Part shown: positions 44,674 to 54,058 of the stretch, one piece after another | Layout of the letters: the number at the start of each line of letters is the position of its first letter | Position numbering within the stretch: the first letter of the stretch is position 1 | Assembly: GCA_947494715.1 (NCBI GenBank) | Contig: CANLWG010000001.1 | Span: 62,001 to 126,000 of the forward strand | Length of the DNA stretch: 64,000 nucleotides | Origin: an uncultured Flavobacteriaceae bacterium | Lineage (GTDB): Bacteria; Bacteroidota; Bacteroidia; Flavobacteriales; Flavobacteriaceae | Direction: 5' to 3' | The notes under the pieces: generated by a model | What the model saw: only the letters and a program-made list of their open reading frames with translations | Databases searched by the model: none | What the model was told of the DNA's origin: nothing | Program-made: the position numbers and the translations under genes

Positions 44674-45864
44674 ATGAAAAAAGTGGTAATCGGACTTTCC
44701 GGCGGAGTGGATTCCAGCGTTGCGGCCTATCTTTTGAAAAAACAGGGATACGAGGTCATTGGGCTTTTTATGAAGAATTGGCACGATGACTCCGTGACGA
44801 TATCCGAAGAGTGCCCTTGGTTGGAGGACAGCAACGATGCACTTATTGTTGCTGAAAAATTAGGTATTCCGTTCCAGATCATAGATTTAAGTACGGAGTA
44901 TAAGGAACGTATTGTCGACTACATGTTCCGCGAATATGAAAGAGGACGTACACCTAATCCGGATGTCCTTTGCAACCGGGAAATCAAATTTGATGTTTTT
45001 CTTAAAATCGCGCTTCAATTGGGAGCGGATTATGTAGCTACAGGACATTATTGTAGAAAGGACATTCAAAAAAATGAAGACGGCACCGAAACCTATCGAC
45101 TTCTGGCCGGCACGGATGCTAATAAGGACCAATCTTATTTTTTATGCCAACTTTCGCAAGAACAATTATCCAGAACACTTTTTCCAATAGGGGAATTGAC
45201 CAAGCCGGAGGTCCGGAAAATCGCTTCGGAAAACAATTTGATTACTGCGGATAAAAAGGATTCCCAAGGACTTTGCTTTATTGGAAAGGTACGATTGCCC
45301 GATTTTTTACAACAAAAATTGAAGCCAACAAAAGGTGTCATTATAGAAGTACCATCAAATGTTCCTCAGTATCTTGGCTCAAAAAGGAAATTCGAGACAA
45401 AGGAAGAGGAATTGGCATTTATGTCGGAAAAGCCTGTTTACAACTTGGAGGACGGTAGGGTAGTAGGTGAGCACCAGGGGGCACACTACTTCACCAAAGG
45501 ACAACGTAAGGGGCTGGATGTTGGGGGTACCAAGGAACCTTTATTTGTCATTGAAACGGATGTTGAAGAAAACATTATCTATACCGGACAGGGCAAATCG
45601 CATCCAGGGTTGTATCGGAGAACGTTATTTGTAAAAGACGACGAAATCCATTGGATACGTCCGGATTTGGCCTTGGATGTAGATGGTACAATGCAAGTTA
45701 CGGCCCGGATCCGCTATCGCCAGCCCTTACAAAAAGCGACCTTGTATAAAATCGAAGGTGGGCTTTATGTTGATTTTGAGGAGAAACAGTCTGCTATTAC
45801 AGAAGGTCAGTTTGTGGCTTGGTATATGGATGATGAACTTTTGGGGTCAGGGGTTATTTCCTGA
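44674..45864 (+). CDS. mnmA: tRNA-specific 2-thiouridylase MnmA
   Basis: A 396-residue enzyme that thiolates the wobble uridine of tRNA for Lys, Glu and Gln. PP-loop GLSGGVDSS (8-16), the first catalytic cysteine in [12 protein letters not shown] (about 97-108), YVATGHY, DQSYFL, and the second in DSQGLCFIG (about 196-204). The C-terminal beta barrel is complete ([15 protein letters not shown] and the closing LLGSGVI). Sulfur is supplied by a relay protein not in this window. Confidence 0.97.
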   Translation: MKKVVIGLSGGVDSSVAAYLLKKQGYEVIGLFMKNWHDDSVTISEECPWLEDSNDALIVAEKLGIPFQIIDLSTEYKERIVDYMFREYERGRTPNPDVLCNREIKFDVFLKIALQLGADYVATGHYCRKDIQKNEDGTETYRLLAGTDANKDQSYFLCQLSQEQLSRTLFPIGELTKPEVRKIASENNLITADKKDSQGLCFIGKVRLPDFLQQKLKPTKGVIIEVPSNVPQYLGSKRKFETKEEELAFMSEKPVYNLEDGRVVGEHQGAHYFTKGQRKGLDVGGTKEPLFVIETDVEENIIYTGQGKSHPGLYRRTLFVKDDEIHWIRPDLALDVDGTMQVTARIRYRQPLQKATLYKIEGGLYVDFEEKQSAITEGQFVAWYMDDELLGSGVIS

Positions 45865-45899
45865 AGTTCACGGTTGTAATACTCCGCATTCTATAGTTT

Positions 45900-46853
45900 A
45901 TGCAAAACAGGATAACACAACTCTTTGGTATAAAATATCCTATTGTTCAGGCCGGGATGGTCTGGGCCAGCGGATGGCGCCTAGCCTCGGCAGTCTCCAA
46001 TGCAGACGGATTAGGTCTTATCGGTTCCGGAAGTATGTATCCGGAAGTGCTCCGTGAGCATATCCAAAAATGTAAACAGGCCACTGAAAAACCCTTTGGT
46101 GTAAATGTTCCCATGCTTTATCCTGACATTGATAAGATTATGGATATCATTGTTGAGACAGGGGTGAAAATCGTATTTACTTCTGCCGGAAACCCCAAAA
46201 CCTGGACGTCCTATTTAAAGGAGGAGGGGATAACGGTAGTCCATGTGGTAAGTAGCGTCAAATTTGCCTTAAAGGCACAGGAAGCGGGAGTGGATGCCAT
46301 CGTAGCAGAAGGGTTTGAGGCAGGAGGCCATAATGGGCGCGATGAAACTACGACCTTGGTATTAATACCTACCGTTAAGGAAAAAATTAAAATTCCCTTA
46401 TTAGCCGCAGGTGGAATCGCTACCGGAAGAGCCATGCTGGCCGCTATGGTACTGGGTGCGGATGGCGTACAGGTAGGTAGCCGATTTGTTGCCAGTTTAG
46501 AGGCTTCCTCCCATGAACTTTTTAAACAAGAGGTACTCAAGGCCAAAGAAGGAGATACAATTCTTACCTTAAAAGAGCTAGCTCCGGTACGATTATTAAA
46601 AAACAAATTCTATAGAGATGTACAACAAGCATATGCGGATGATTCCAGTACTGACCAACTAATTGCCTTATTGGGTCGGGGCCGTGCCAAAAAGGGCATG
46701 TTCGAAGGGAATTTGGAAGAGGGTGAATTGGAAATTGGCCAGGTCTCTGCTTTGATCAATGCTATAAAGCCTGCGGCTACCATTGTAGAGGAAGTGATGG
46801 GTGAGTTCTTCGAAGCAAAAAAGGAAATAGAGACCACTCGATTCTTGCCATAA
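45900..46853 (+). CDS. Nitronate monooxygenase family FMN enzyme
   Basis: A 317-residue TIM barrel of the nitronate monooxygenase / 2-nitropropane dioxygenase group, which oxidises toxic nitronates with FMN. Landmarks: KYPIVQAGMVWAS at the start, GVNVPMLYPDID, VVHVVSS, AIVAEGFEAGGHNGRDETT (about 140-158), LAAGGIATGRAMLAAMVLGADGVQVGSRF (about 176-204, phosphate site for FMN). Some related proteins are enoyl-ACP reductase FabK; the family is hard to split by motif. Follows mnmA by 35 bp. Confidence 0.87.
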   Translation: MQNRITQLFGIKYPIVQAGMVWASGWRLASAVSNADGLGLIGSGSMYPEVLREHIQKCKQATEKPFGVNVPMLYPDIDKIMDIIVETGVKIVFTSAGNPKTWTSYLKEEGITVVHVVSSVKFALKAQEAGVDAIVAEGFEAGGHNGRDETTTLVLIPTVKEKIKIPLLAAGGIATGRAMLAAMVLGADGVQVGSRFVASLEASSHELFKQEVLKAKEGDTILTLKELAPVRLLKNKFYRDVQQAYADDSSTDQLIALLGRGRAKKGMFEGNLEEGELEIGQVSALINAIKPAATIVEEVMGEFFEAKKEIETTRFLP

Positions 46854-46937
46854 AACATTTCTTTCCTGAAGTATTTAGATTTTTTTAAGTAATGTTGATT
46901 ATATTGTGGAGATTAACGATCAACAAAAAATAGCTTA

Positions 46938-48647
46938 ATGGCAAATATCAATGGCAAGGCCATCCAACAACATACCTATGATGCCATAGTAGTTGGTTCA
47001 GGTATTAGTGGAGGCTGGGCAGCAAAAGAATTATGTGAAAAAGGATTAAAAACGTTGGTGCTGGAACGGGGCAGGATGGTAAAACACGTACAAGACTACC
47101 CTACAATGACCAAAGACCCTTGGGATTTTGAGCTTAGAGGAGCACTGGAATATGAAGAAAAGCAAAAACATAATAGTTCAATTACAAGAGTAGGCTGGGG
47201 AGGTGAGGACACCGAGCATTTTTTTGCAAACGATCAGGAGAATCCGTATACGGAAATAAAACCTTTTATTTGGATCCGTGCACACCAAGTTGGAGGCCGC
47301 TCCCTGGTTTGGGGCAAACAGACGTACCGTTGGAGCAACCTTGATTTTGAGGCCAATGCCAAAGATGGCTATGGCGTGGATTGGCCCATTCGCTACAAGG
47401 ATATCGAGTCTTGGTATACGTATGTTGAAAAATTTGCCGGAATTAGTGGCGAGCCTTTGGGCCTTCCTCATTTACCGGACAGTCATTTTTTACCTCCCAT
47501 GGAACTCAACTGTGTGGAGAAGCATGCCAAAAAGAATATTGAGAAGAAATTTGAGGGGAGACATCTGATCATTGGTAGATGTGCCCATTTGACCGAACCT
47601 TTAAACGGACGTGGAAAATGCCAGTTTAGAAATCGTTGCTCAAGAGGTTGCCCATATGGGGCCTATTTTAGCAGTAATGCGGTAACATTACCAGCCGCTG
47701 AAAGAACCGGTAATCTTACCATGCGGCCCAATTCCATTGTGAGTTCCATTATTTATGATGACCAAAAAGGAAAAGCGACCGGGGTGCGGATCGTAGATTC
47801 CGAAACCATGGAAGAGATGGAATACTATGCGAAAATTATTTTTTGCAATGCCTCGGCCATAAGTTCTACCAAGATTTTATTGAATTCCAAATCCGACCGT
47901 TTTCCCAATGGACTGGGCAATGACAGTGGTGAGTTGGGCCACAATCTTATGGACCATACGTATAAAGTAGGTGCCATGGGATCTATCGAAGGCTTTGAAG
48001 ATCAGTACTATTCGGGACGCAGGCCCAACGGAATCTATATACCACGTTATGTGAACCTCGATGAAAAAACCAAGTCCGACAGTTTTCTTCGAGGTTTTGG
48101 CTACCAAGGCGGAGCAGGCCGGTCAAACTGGGGTTCTGGAATCAATTCGGACGATTTTGGTGGCGATTTCAAGGACAAACTTTTTAAACCTGGACCGTGG
48201 GGCTTTTTCATTACCGGATTTGCGGAATGCCTTCCTTATCATGAGAACAAAGTGACACTTAATTCCGATTTGAAAGACAAGTGGGGTTTGCCCACGGTAA
48301 ATATCGATTGTGAGTTTAAGGAAAACGAACTTAGAATGAATGACCAAATTAAATCGGATGCAGTGGATATGTTGGAAAAATCAGGTTTCAAGGATATTTT
48401 GCCCTTCGATAATGAAAGTCCGCCGGGTCACGGTATTCATGAAATGGGAACTGCCCGAATGGGCAAGAACCCCAAGACCTCTGTGTTGAACGGTTTCAAC
48501 CAGGTGCATGCCGCAAAAAATGTTTTTGTAACAGATGGTGCATGTATGACTTCCTCCTCCTGTGTCAATCCGTCTTTGACCTATATGGCACTTACAGCAC
48601 GTGCTGCGGACCATGCCGTACAAGAATTAAAAAGACAAAATATATAA
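46938..48647 (+). CDS. GMC oxidoreductase, FAD sugar dehydrogenase-like large subunit
   Basis: A 569-residue flavoprotein. The FAD-binding motif GSGISGG (20-26) and the C-terminal HEMGTARMGKNP and SSCVNPSLTYMALTARAADH are typical of the GMC family related to gluconate, fructose and glucose dehydrogenases. The cysteine pattern GKCQFRNRCSRGC (Cys228, Cys234, Cys238) is C-x5-C-x3-C, the spacing used for a [3Fe-4S] cluster in bacterial FAD-glucose dehydrogenase. No Tat signal is present on this protein; it may be carried out with the signal-bearing subunit 3 gene that follows by 6 bp. It would oxidise a sugar and pass electrons to a cytochrome. Confidence 0.92.
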   Translation: MANINGKAIQQHTYDAIVVGSGISGGWAAKELCEKGLKTLVLERGRMVKHVQDYPTMTKDPWDFELRGALEYEEKQKHNSSITRVGWGGEDTEHFFANDQENPYTEIKPFIWIRAHQVGGRSLVWGKQTYRWSNLDFEANAKDGYGVDWPIRYKDIESWYTYVEKFAGISGEPLGLPHLPDSHFLPPMELNCVEKHAKKNIEKKFEGRHLIIGRCAHLTEPLNGRGKCQFRNRCSRGCPYGAYFSSNAVTLPAAERTGNLTMRPNSIVSSIIYDDQKGKATGVRIVDSETMEEMEYYAKIIFCNASAISSTKILLNSKSDRFPNGLGNDSGELGHNLMDHTYKVGAMGSIEGFEDQYYSGRRPNGIYIPRYVNLDEKTKSDSFLRGFGYQGGAGRSNWGSGINSDDFGGDFKDKLFKPGPWGFFITGFAECLPYHENKVTLNSDLKDKWGLPTVNIDCEFKENELRMNDQIKSDAVDMLEKSGFKDILPFDNESPPGHGIHEMGTARMGKNPKTSVLNGFNQVHAAKNVFVTDGACMTSSSCVNPSLTYMALTARAADHAVQELKRQNI

Positions 48648-48653
48648 ATAAGT

Positions 48654-49244
48654 ATGGATAGAAGAATAGCCATAAAAAATACGGCACTATTGATAGGAGC
48701 TACTTTGGGTAGCTCTACTTTGACCGGTCTTTTGCAATCGTGCCAAAATCAAAAACGCCTCGATTGGAGCCCTGTCTTTTTTACTGGGGAACAAGCCGCC
48801 GTAGTTTCTGAAATTACGGAAATGATCTTGCCCAGAACGGAAACTCCCGGAGCCAAAGATCTTAAGGTGGATATCTTTGTAGACCTTATGTTCGGTAAGA
48901 CCCTTTCACCGGAAGACCAAGAACATGTTAGGAAAGGATATGATCGATTTGAAGCCATTTGCCAAGAGAAATTCGATAAATCCTTTATTGATTTGAGTGT
49001 CGCCGAACGAAAAGAAGTTCTAAAACAGGTGGAAGCCGAAACCAATACGTTTAATCCTGCGGTTTGGGGAAGTCCCTTGGGCAAACAAGAACCGGTCGAC
49101 TTTTACCGGAGGGTCAAGCAATTTACATTGGCAGGTTACTTTACTTCCGAGGAAATCGGGAAAAATCATTTGCAATATGATCCCATCCCCGGGGATTATA
49201 AAGGCTGTATTCCCTACAATGGGGAAAACTCCTGGACACTATAG
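48654..49244 (+). CDS. Gluconate 2-dehydrogenase subunit 3-like protein
   Basis: A 196-residue small subunit of GMC-type sugar dehydrogenases. The N-terminus has a Tat-like DRRIAIKN, a hydrophobic region and a lipobox-like LLQSC (Cys30), so it likely exports and tethers the large subunit. The family pattern EQAAVVSEITEMILPRTETPGAKD at about 41-64 is clear, with the downstream VDIFVDLMFGKTLSPEDQ and the ending DYKGCIPYNG. It is encoded 6 bp after the GMC gene. Confidence 0.9.
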   Translation: MDRRIAIKNTALLIGATLGSSTLTGLLQSCQNQKRLDWSPVFFTGEQAAVVSEITEMILPRTETPGAKDLKVDIFVDLMFGKTLSPEDQEHVRKGYDRFEAICQEKFDKSFIDLSVAERKEVLKQVEAETNTFNPAVWGSPLGKQEPVDFYRRVKQFTLAGYFTSEEIGKNHLQYDPIPGDYKGCIPYNGENSWTL

Positions 49245-49285
49245 TGCAAGGGAACTTTGTTCCATCAACATTTCCGTTTTAGGGA

Positions 49286-52200
49286 TTATTCATTCTTTAA
49301 ACTGGCAAGATATTCCATTAAATCCCGGAGTTCACGTTTATTGATAAGGAGACCCATGGGCGGCATTGCCGAAGGCATGTTTTCCCTCTTTTTTATCCGT
49401 GAAACGGCTATCTCCATGGGTTCGGCATCCGAAGTCCTAAGTATAAGTTCTTCCTTTGTTTCTTCTTCTAGGACCCCTGTTACTTTTTGGCCATCCTTTA
49501 ACGTGAGTCTTACGCTGCCATAACCAGGAGCCAATCGGACGCTTGGCTCTATGAGCGATTCCAGAAGTTGTTCCCTAGTAAGGATTGCGCCGATATTATC
49601 CAACGGCGGGCCTACTTGTCCACCGGCACCGTTTACGGCATGGCATCTTACACATTGTGCAGTAGGATTATTGGTAAAAACACTCCGTCCCCGCCACCAG
49701 TTACCTCCATAGAGTGTTTCGGTATAGGAATCCATCGTATTGCCATTGCTTTTTATTTTGTCAAGTTGTACAATTAGTTTTTCGGAACCGGTAGCTTCCA
49801 CAGCTTCAATAAGGTCTAGGATCACCCCTTGGGAGAGTTTATTGTTATCTGCCATTTGAATTAATCCCCGCAACACATTTTCGCTTTTGTCCAAGGAGAG
49901 ATCCCCCAAAACCCCAAGCATTTCCTGCTGTTCAAGCACGGATCCGTTCTTAAAGATAGGATTTACGATATTCGGTAATTTTTCCTTGCTTATATCCAAT
50001 TTTCCAATAAGTCCCACAGCAACGGATCTTACTTTTTCACTTTTATCCTTCATACCCATTTCCATGGCCATTTGGATATTGGCCCCGTCCAATTGGGCCA
50101 GGGCCCCAAGAGCGGCGGCACGAACCTCGGCATCTGAATGTCTTCGCATTAGACCGTACAAATCCGAATTATGGGAGTCGATTCCCAAAGCACCTAAAAC
50201 CTTGGTAGTACCTATTAGGATGGCTGGATCCATATCATTCAAAAAAAGTGGAATATCCTTTTCAATTTTTTGTTTTATCGCATTGGGGTCTCGAGTAATT
50301 TCACCCCTAAAGCGGCCATCCACGCGATCTAACACGGACGGGGAGGCCCAGGAACCAATAACCTCCAAAGCCTCCCTTCTCAAATCGCTATGGACCTCTG
50401 GTCGTTTTGCAAAGGCAATAAGATTATCCAATTCCTTTTCACCACCTACCCGCAGTGCCGCGTTGATACTTCGTCGTAATAAAGGTTCTGCGGAGAACCT
50501 CTCTTGCGTTAGGGTTTCAGCCAAATCTGGCAACGCTTCTTCAATAGACCAATCATCATTAATGGCCCGGGCCGCCTCGGTGACAATGTATTCGTCCGCA
50601 TCCTTTAGAAATTGTGAAACCCGCGCATCCTGCAACCTCCTTAAAACAAGTACGGCCACAATACGAAGACTTTTTTTAGGGCTTTCCACCAGACTAAGGA
50701 TAGGTTCTGTTTTTTCAATACGCGATAAGGCCAAAACGCCAGCATGCCTCAGGTATAGGTCCTTATCATCATTGGCCGAAACCATATCCAGCAAGGGTTG
50801 GACGGCTTCTGTATATTGTATTCTTCCCAGGGCCTGTGCGGCTAAGAATTTTACCCTGTCGTTTTCATGCTTCAATAATGGAATCAGGGCAGGCCCAGCT
50901 TCGGAATATTTTACATCGCCCAAAACTTTTGCCGCCTGGGCAACAATTTCAGGGTCTTTGTCCGATAGGAGTTCTAACAAAATTTCCGCTTTCCCCACAT
51001 TTTTTCCGGCGATTTGACCTATGCCCCATATAGCATGGATACGTGCAAACTGATTTTTATTCTCCTTAACTACATCCTTTAAGGCCCTATACCCCCAAAA
51101 GGTACTTTTAGCCAACTGAAATTGTGCTTTTTTACGTATCCGCATATCGGGATAGGACAATAGATTGATCAGCTCTTCTGTGGGTTGATCTTCATAATCC
51201 AAAGCCATGAGGCGTTGGGTCTCCTTCCGTTCTTGGCTCAGATCGTTTTTACTTTCTTCCACATCCAATTTCCAGATACGGCCATAATTTTTGATTCCCC
51301 AACCATTGATCCAATCGGCTAGATACAATGCTCCATCCGGCCCGAATTTTATGGCAGTGGGCAAAACACCACTAAGAACATCTATATCTGACTGCAGCTC
51401 AAAGGAGGCCCCCTTGGGCTTTAAATCGAAAGACCAAATATGGGAACGGCCTGGATCGCCTACAAACTCCACCAAAAAGAAACGGTTTAGCCAGTCCTTG
51501 CCCAAAGCCGTACCGGGGTTATAGGCCATACCGGTCGGGCCGTTATGAAAGTTGACGATCGGAGGAATAATATAGGCCGCTTGTCCTTCCCACCTTGGAA
51601 CAAAGAGTTTTTCGTCCATCCAAACCTTGTAGCCATTGTTTTTTGGGTCTGTGTATTTACCGTATTGCCAATTGGCGCGCCATCCGGCATCGGATCCTTC
51701 GACTATATGGACCAGGCGCTCACTTTCACCTGCATGATCCCCGTCGTTATCCGAGGAAATAATATTTCCATAGGCATCGAAAACAAATTCATGTGTATTT
51801 CGTAGCCCCCGGGCAAATACCTCAAAATCACTTCCATCGGGATTGCTACGTACAATAACGCCTTGATTGGGATAATGATGTTTTTCGCCATCCACAGTGG
51901 TTATGCTGGCACCAATATCCCCTATGCCCCAATAAATTTTTCCGTCAGGACCCTCAACCGCCCCGGACATTCCATGGGCTCCAAAACCAATGTGTACCGC
52001 AAACCCATGGGCTATAGAAGTTTTCTCATCCAATACTTGATCTTCATTGGTGTCGGTAAGCCGCCACATATCAGGCCCCACACCTACAAACACCTCTTCC
52101 TCCCGAACCAATAGGGCACCGGCTACATCCGTAATTTCTTCATTGAAATCCTCCAAAATTCGGGTTGACTTGTCTGCGATACCATTATTATTAGTGTCCT

Positions 52201-52696
52201 CCAGCATCCAAACTTCATCCTTTTCAACGGTAAGGTCTTTCCAGTCATGGATGCTATCATTATTCAAATCTGGAAACCATTCATTCTCCTTACTTTTTTC
52301 AGGGGCAAAAGTGGCACGCAAAAAATTTCGTCTGTCCTCTACGGATTGCAATGAAATGGATGCCGTCATCCAATCCTGATGTCCTCGTATATCGAACTCC
52401 GAATTCTTTTGGCGATTGGTACTCGTCAAATAGATTTTACCAAAATCATCAATATCCATGGCTATAGGATCGGGAGCCAGGGAATCTGATGCCCACAGAC
52501 TTAAAACAAGACCATCTGCAATCCTGGGAGCTATATTTTTTCTGGCTTCCGTGGCCTGGGCCATTTCCTGTACTGAATCCTCATAAACGACCAAAGGTGT
52601 TTCCTTCGGTTTTTTGGACTTTGTATTGCAAGAGGCAAAAATGGTTAAGGTTATTAGTAGTGGTATGGAGATTCGGGAGAGGAGATTACATTTCAT
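49286..52696 (-). CDS. PVC-type CxxCH cytochrome with HEAT-like repeats, lipoprotein
   Basis: A 1136-residue exported protein (lipobox TIFASC, Cys23). Same architecture as the protein at 14705-17653: an N-terminal propeller dehydrogenase-like part (to about 470, with DIDDFGKIYLTSTNR, GVGPDMWRLTDTN, FARGLRNTHEFVFDAYGN, GPTGMAYNPG and FGPDGALYLADW), a long HEAT-like solenoid (about 490-980), and a C-terminal cytochrome c module with CVRCH (1015-1019), plus MPSAMPPM (about 1107-1114) with methionines that could serve as the heme's sixth ligand. It runs convergently with the GMC/subunit 3 genes, 41 bp apart, and could be their electron acceptor. Confidence 0.92.
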   Translation of the reverse strand: MKCNLLSRISIPLLITLTIFASCNTKSKKPKETPLVVYEDSVQEMAQATEARKNIAPRIADGLVLSLWASDSLAPDPIAMDIDDFGKIYLTSTNRQKNSEFDIRGHQDWMTASISLQSVEDRRNFLRATFAPEKSKENEWFPDLNNDSIHDWKDLTVEKDEVWMLEDTNNNGIADKSTRILEDFNEEITDVAGALLVREEEVFVGVGPDMWRLTDTNEDQVLDEKTSIAHGFAVHIGFGAHGMSGAVEGPDGKIYWGIGDIGASITTVDGEKHHYPNQGVIVRSNPDGSDFEVFARGLRNTHEFVFDAYGNIISSDNDGDHAGESERLVHIVEGSDAGWRANWQYGKYTDPKNNGYKVWMDEKLFVPRWEGQAAYIIPPIVNFHNGPTGMAYNPGTALGKDWLNRFFLVEFVGDPGRSHIWSFDLKPKGASFELQSDIDVLSGVLPTAIKFGPDGALYLADWINGWGIKNYGRIWKLDVEESKNDLSQERKETQRLMALDYEDQPTEELINLLSYPDMRIRKKAQFQLAKSTFWGYRALKDVVKENKNQFARIHAIWGIGQIAGKNVGKAEILLELLSDKDPEIVAQAAKVLGDVKYSEAGPALIPLLKHENDRVKFLAAQALGRIQYTEAVQPLLDMVSANDDKDLYLRHAGVLALSRIEKTEPILSLVESPKKSLRIVAVLVLRRLQDARVSQFLKDADEYIVTEAARAINDDWSIEEALPDLAETLTQERFSAEPLLRRSINAALRVGGEKELDNLIAFAKRPEVHSDLRREALEVIGSWASPSVLDRVDGRFRGEITRDPNAIKQKIEKDIPLFLNDMDPAILIGTTKVLGALGIDSHNSDLYGLMRRHSDAEVRAAALGALAQLDGANIQMAMEMGMKDKSEKVRSVAVGLIGKLDISKEKLPNIVNPIFKNGSVLEQQEMLGVLGDLSLDKSENVLRGLIQMADNNKLSQGVILDLIEAVEATGSEKLIVQLDKIKSNGNTMDSYTETLYGGNWWRGRSVFTNNPTAQCVRCHAVNGAGGQVGPPLDNIGAILTREQLLESLIEPSVRLAPGYGSVRLTLKDGQKVTGVLEEETKEELILRTSDAEPMEIAVSRIKKRENMPSAMPPMGLLINKRELRDLMEYLASLKNE

Positions 52697-52950
52697 TATA
52701 TACTGATGTTTGGTATTGAAGGTTTGTACGGACTAAAATAAGGAATTCCAATTCAAGAAGAATTGTATAACCATCTATTGTTTTCAAACCGAAGTCTTTT
52801 TATGGATTTTCTGTAGTATAAACTTGAGGAGGTACCATACGCATTTTACTATTGTGATTCTACGACCCGGTATGTTTAAATGGATAAATAGATGTGAAAT
52901 AACCCAACCCGAATTTTTCCGTTCAAGGCAAATCCGATTGAAACTATTGT

Positions 52951-52958
52951 TAACTTTG
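52951..52958 (+). promoter_or_regulatory. Candidate -7 box of the 52965 gene
   Basis: TAACTTTG matches TAnnTTTG and ends six bases before the ATG at 52965, which would give a leaderless or nearly leaderless mRNA. No -33 box at usual spacing. Confidence 0.3.
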
Positions 52959-52964
52959 AAGACC

Positions 52965-53429
52965 ATGAAGCGTTCAATAGTCTTATTAATATTGATTCTT
53001 ATTGCGTTCCGATGCAACGCCCAACTGGAGCGGGACAAGGTATTGCACTTTGGCATAGGCGCCCTATGCGGTGTGGGCGGAGCCGTTATCGCCGATGAAC
53101 TCTCGGACGGAAATCGGTTTTGGATCTTTACGGGGGCGGTAGCAGGCAGTCTTTTGGCAGGGACGGCTAAGGAAGCTTTGGATGAACAGCAAAACAACGC
53201 TTGGGACAACGGCGATCTTGCGGCCACTGTTTTGGGTGGAATTTCAGTAGGGGTAACCATAGAGTTGTTTTCTGGAAAAAAAAGAAAGGCCAGACGACAA
53301 GCTAAGATAACGGTTTATGAAAGGACCATGGGGACTTCCATCACCAATACCTTGGATCGTTTCTTGGATTCTAGAGTAAACCCATCTACCTCCCAAATTC
53401 CATATCCATCCCGCTTTCCCAAAGATTGA
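52965..53429 (+). CDS. Small exported protein, YfiM/VanZ-like DKxxHF pattern
   Basis: A 154-residue protein; the start is set at ATG 52965, where a signal peptide begins (MKRSIVLLILILIAFRCNAQ). The mature part has DKVLHFGIGALCGVGGAVIADEL, AGSLLAGTAKEALDEQQNN and DLAATVLGGISVGVTIELF, a DKxxHF start with glycine-rich helices like YfiM (DUF2279) proteins. Its last 38 codons (after about residue 116) lie antisense over the end of the pirin gene, a 115-bp tail-to-tail overlap; the C-terminus is probably non-conserved. Confidence 0.7.
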   Translation: MKRSIVLLILILIAFRCNAQLERDKVLHFGIGALCGVGGAVIADELSDGNRFWIFTGAVAGSLLAGTAKEALDEQQNNAWDNGDLAATVLGGISVGVTIELFSGKKRKARRQAKITVYERTMGTSITNTLDRFLDSRVNPSTSQIPYPSRFPKD

Positions 53430-54031
53430 TTATTAATTATGACTTCCCCGTCCAAAACAAAAATATATATCCCATTACTTTTTTTCTTTAGGGTATAGGT
53501 TTCCGAGAAATCCGCATCAAAGTCCCCCAAATGAAACCATGCATCTTGATGTACCCAAACTCCCTGGTCTTCATTGTTCGGAGATAGAATTTGATAAAGG
53601 GCGTTTTTCCTTTCGATATCCTTTAAGGATATTTGATCGTAGCGTGGTTCCACATTTTGCTTGTTGGGAAACATCCAAATCTGAAGAAACTTCACAGGTT
53701 TGTCGGGATTCTTATTGTACTCACTATGTTGAATACCGGTACCGGCACTCATTACTTGAACATCTCCCTGCCTAATGACAGCGGAATTTCCCATATTATC
53801 CATATGTTGCAAATCACCTTCCAGGGGAATGGAAATGATTTCCATATTGTTATGAGGATGTGTGCCAAATCCTTTAGCTTCAGAAACCATATCGTCATTG
53901 AGCACCCGCAATACCCCGAAATTCATTCGATCCGGGTCGTAGTAATTGGCAAAACTAAAAGTATGGTGGGAATCCAACCAACCGTGATTGGCGTGGCCCC
54001 GAGTCTCGGCTTTATGTAAAATGGACGGCAT
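53315..54031 (-). CDS. Pirin family protein
   Basis: A 238-residue bicupin. The metal ligands of pirin are kept: His58 and His60 in THPHNNMEI, His102 and Glu104 in GIQHSEYN. PSILHKAETRGHANHGWLDSHHTFSFANY marks the N-terminus. Some bacterial pirins are quercetinases or act as redox-sensitive co-regulators; the role here is not known. Overlaps the convergent plus-strand gene by 115 bp. Confidence 0.92.
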   Translation of the reverse strand: MPSILHKAETRGHANHGWLDSHHTFSFANYYDPDRMNFGVLRVLNDDMVSEAKGFGTHPHNNMEIISIPLEGDLQHMDNMGNSAVIRQGDVQVMSAGTGIQHSEYNKNPDKPVKFLQIWMFPNKQNVEPRYDQISLKDIERKNALYQILSPNNEDQGVWVHQDAWFHLGDFDADFSETYTLKKKSNGIYIFVLDGEVIINNQSLGKRDGYGIWEVDGFTLESKKRSKVLVMEVPMVLS

Positions 54032-54058
54032 AACTAATCAATTCTAAATTTGGTTTTT

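Noticed and set aside
49887-51017. 376-codon plus-strand frame inside the large CxxCH cytochrome
   Set aside because: Long, but antisense to HEAT-like repeats, serine-rich with no domain; typical shadow of a leucine/lysine-rich gene.
52824-52964. Longer N-terminus (47 codons) for the gene at 52965
   Set aside because: A clean signal peptide begins at the ATG 52965; the extra residues would bury it.
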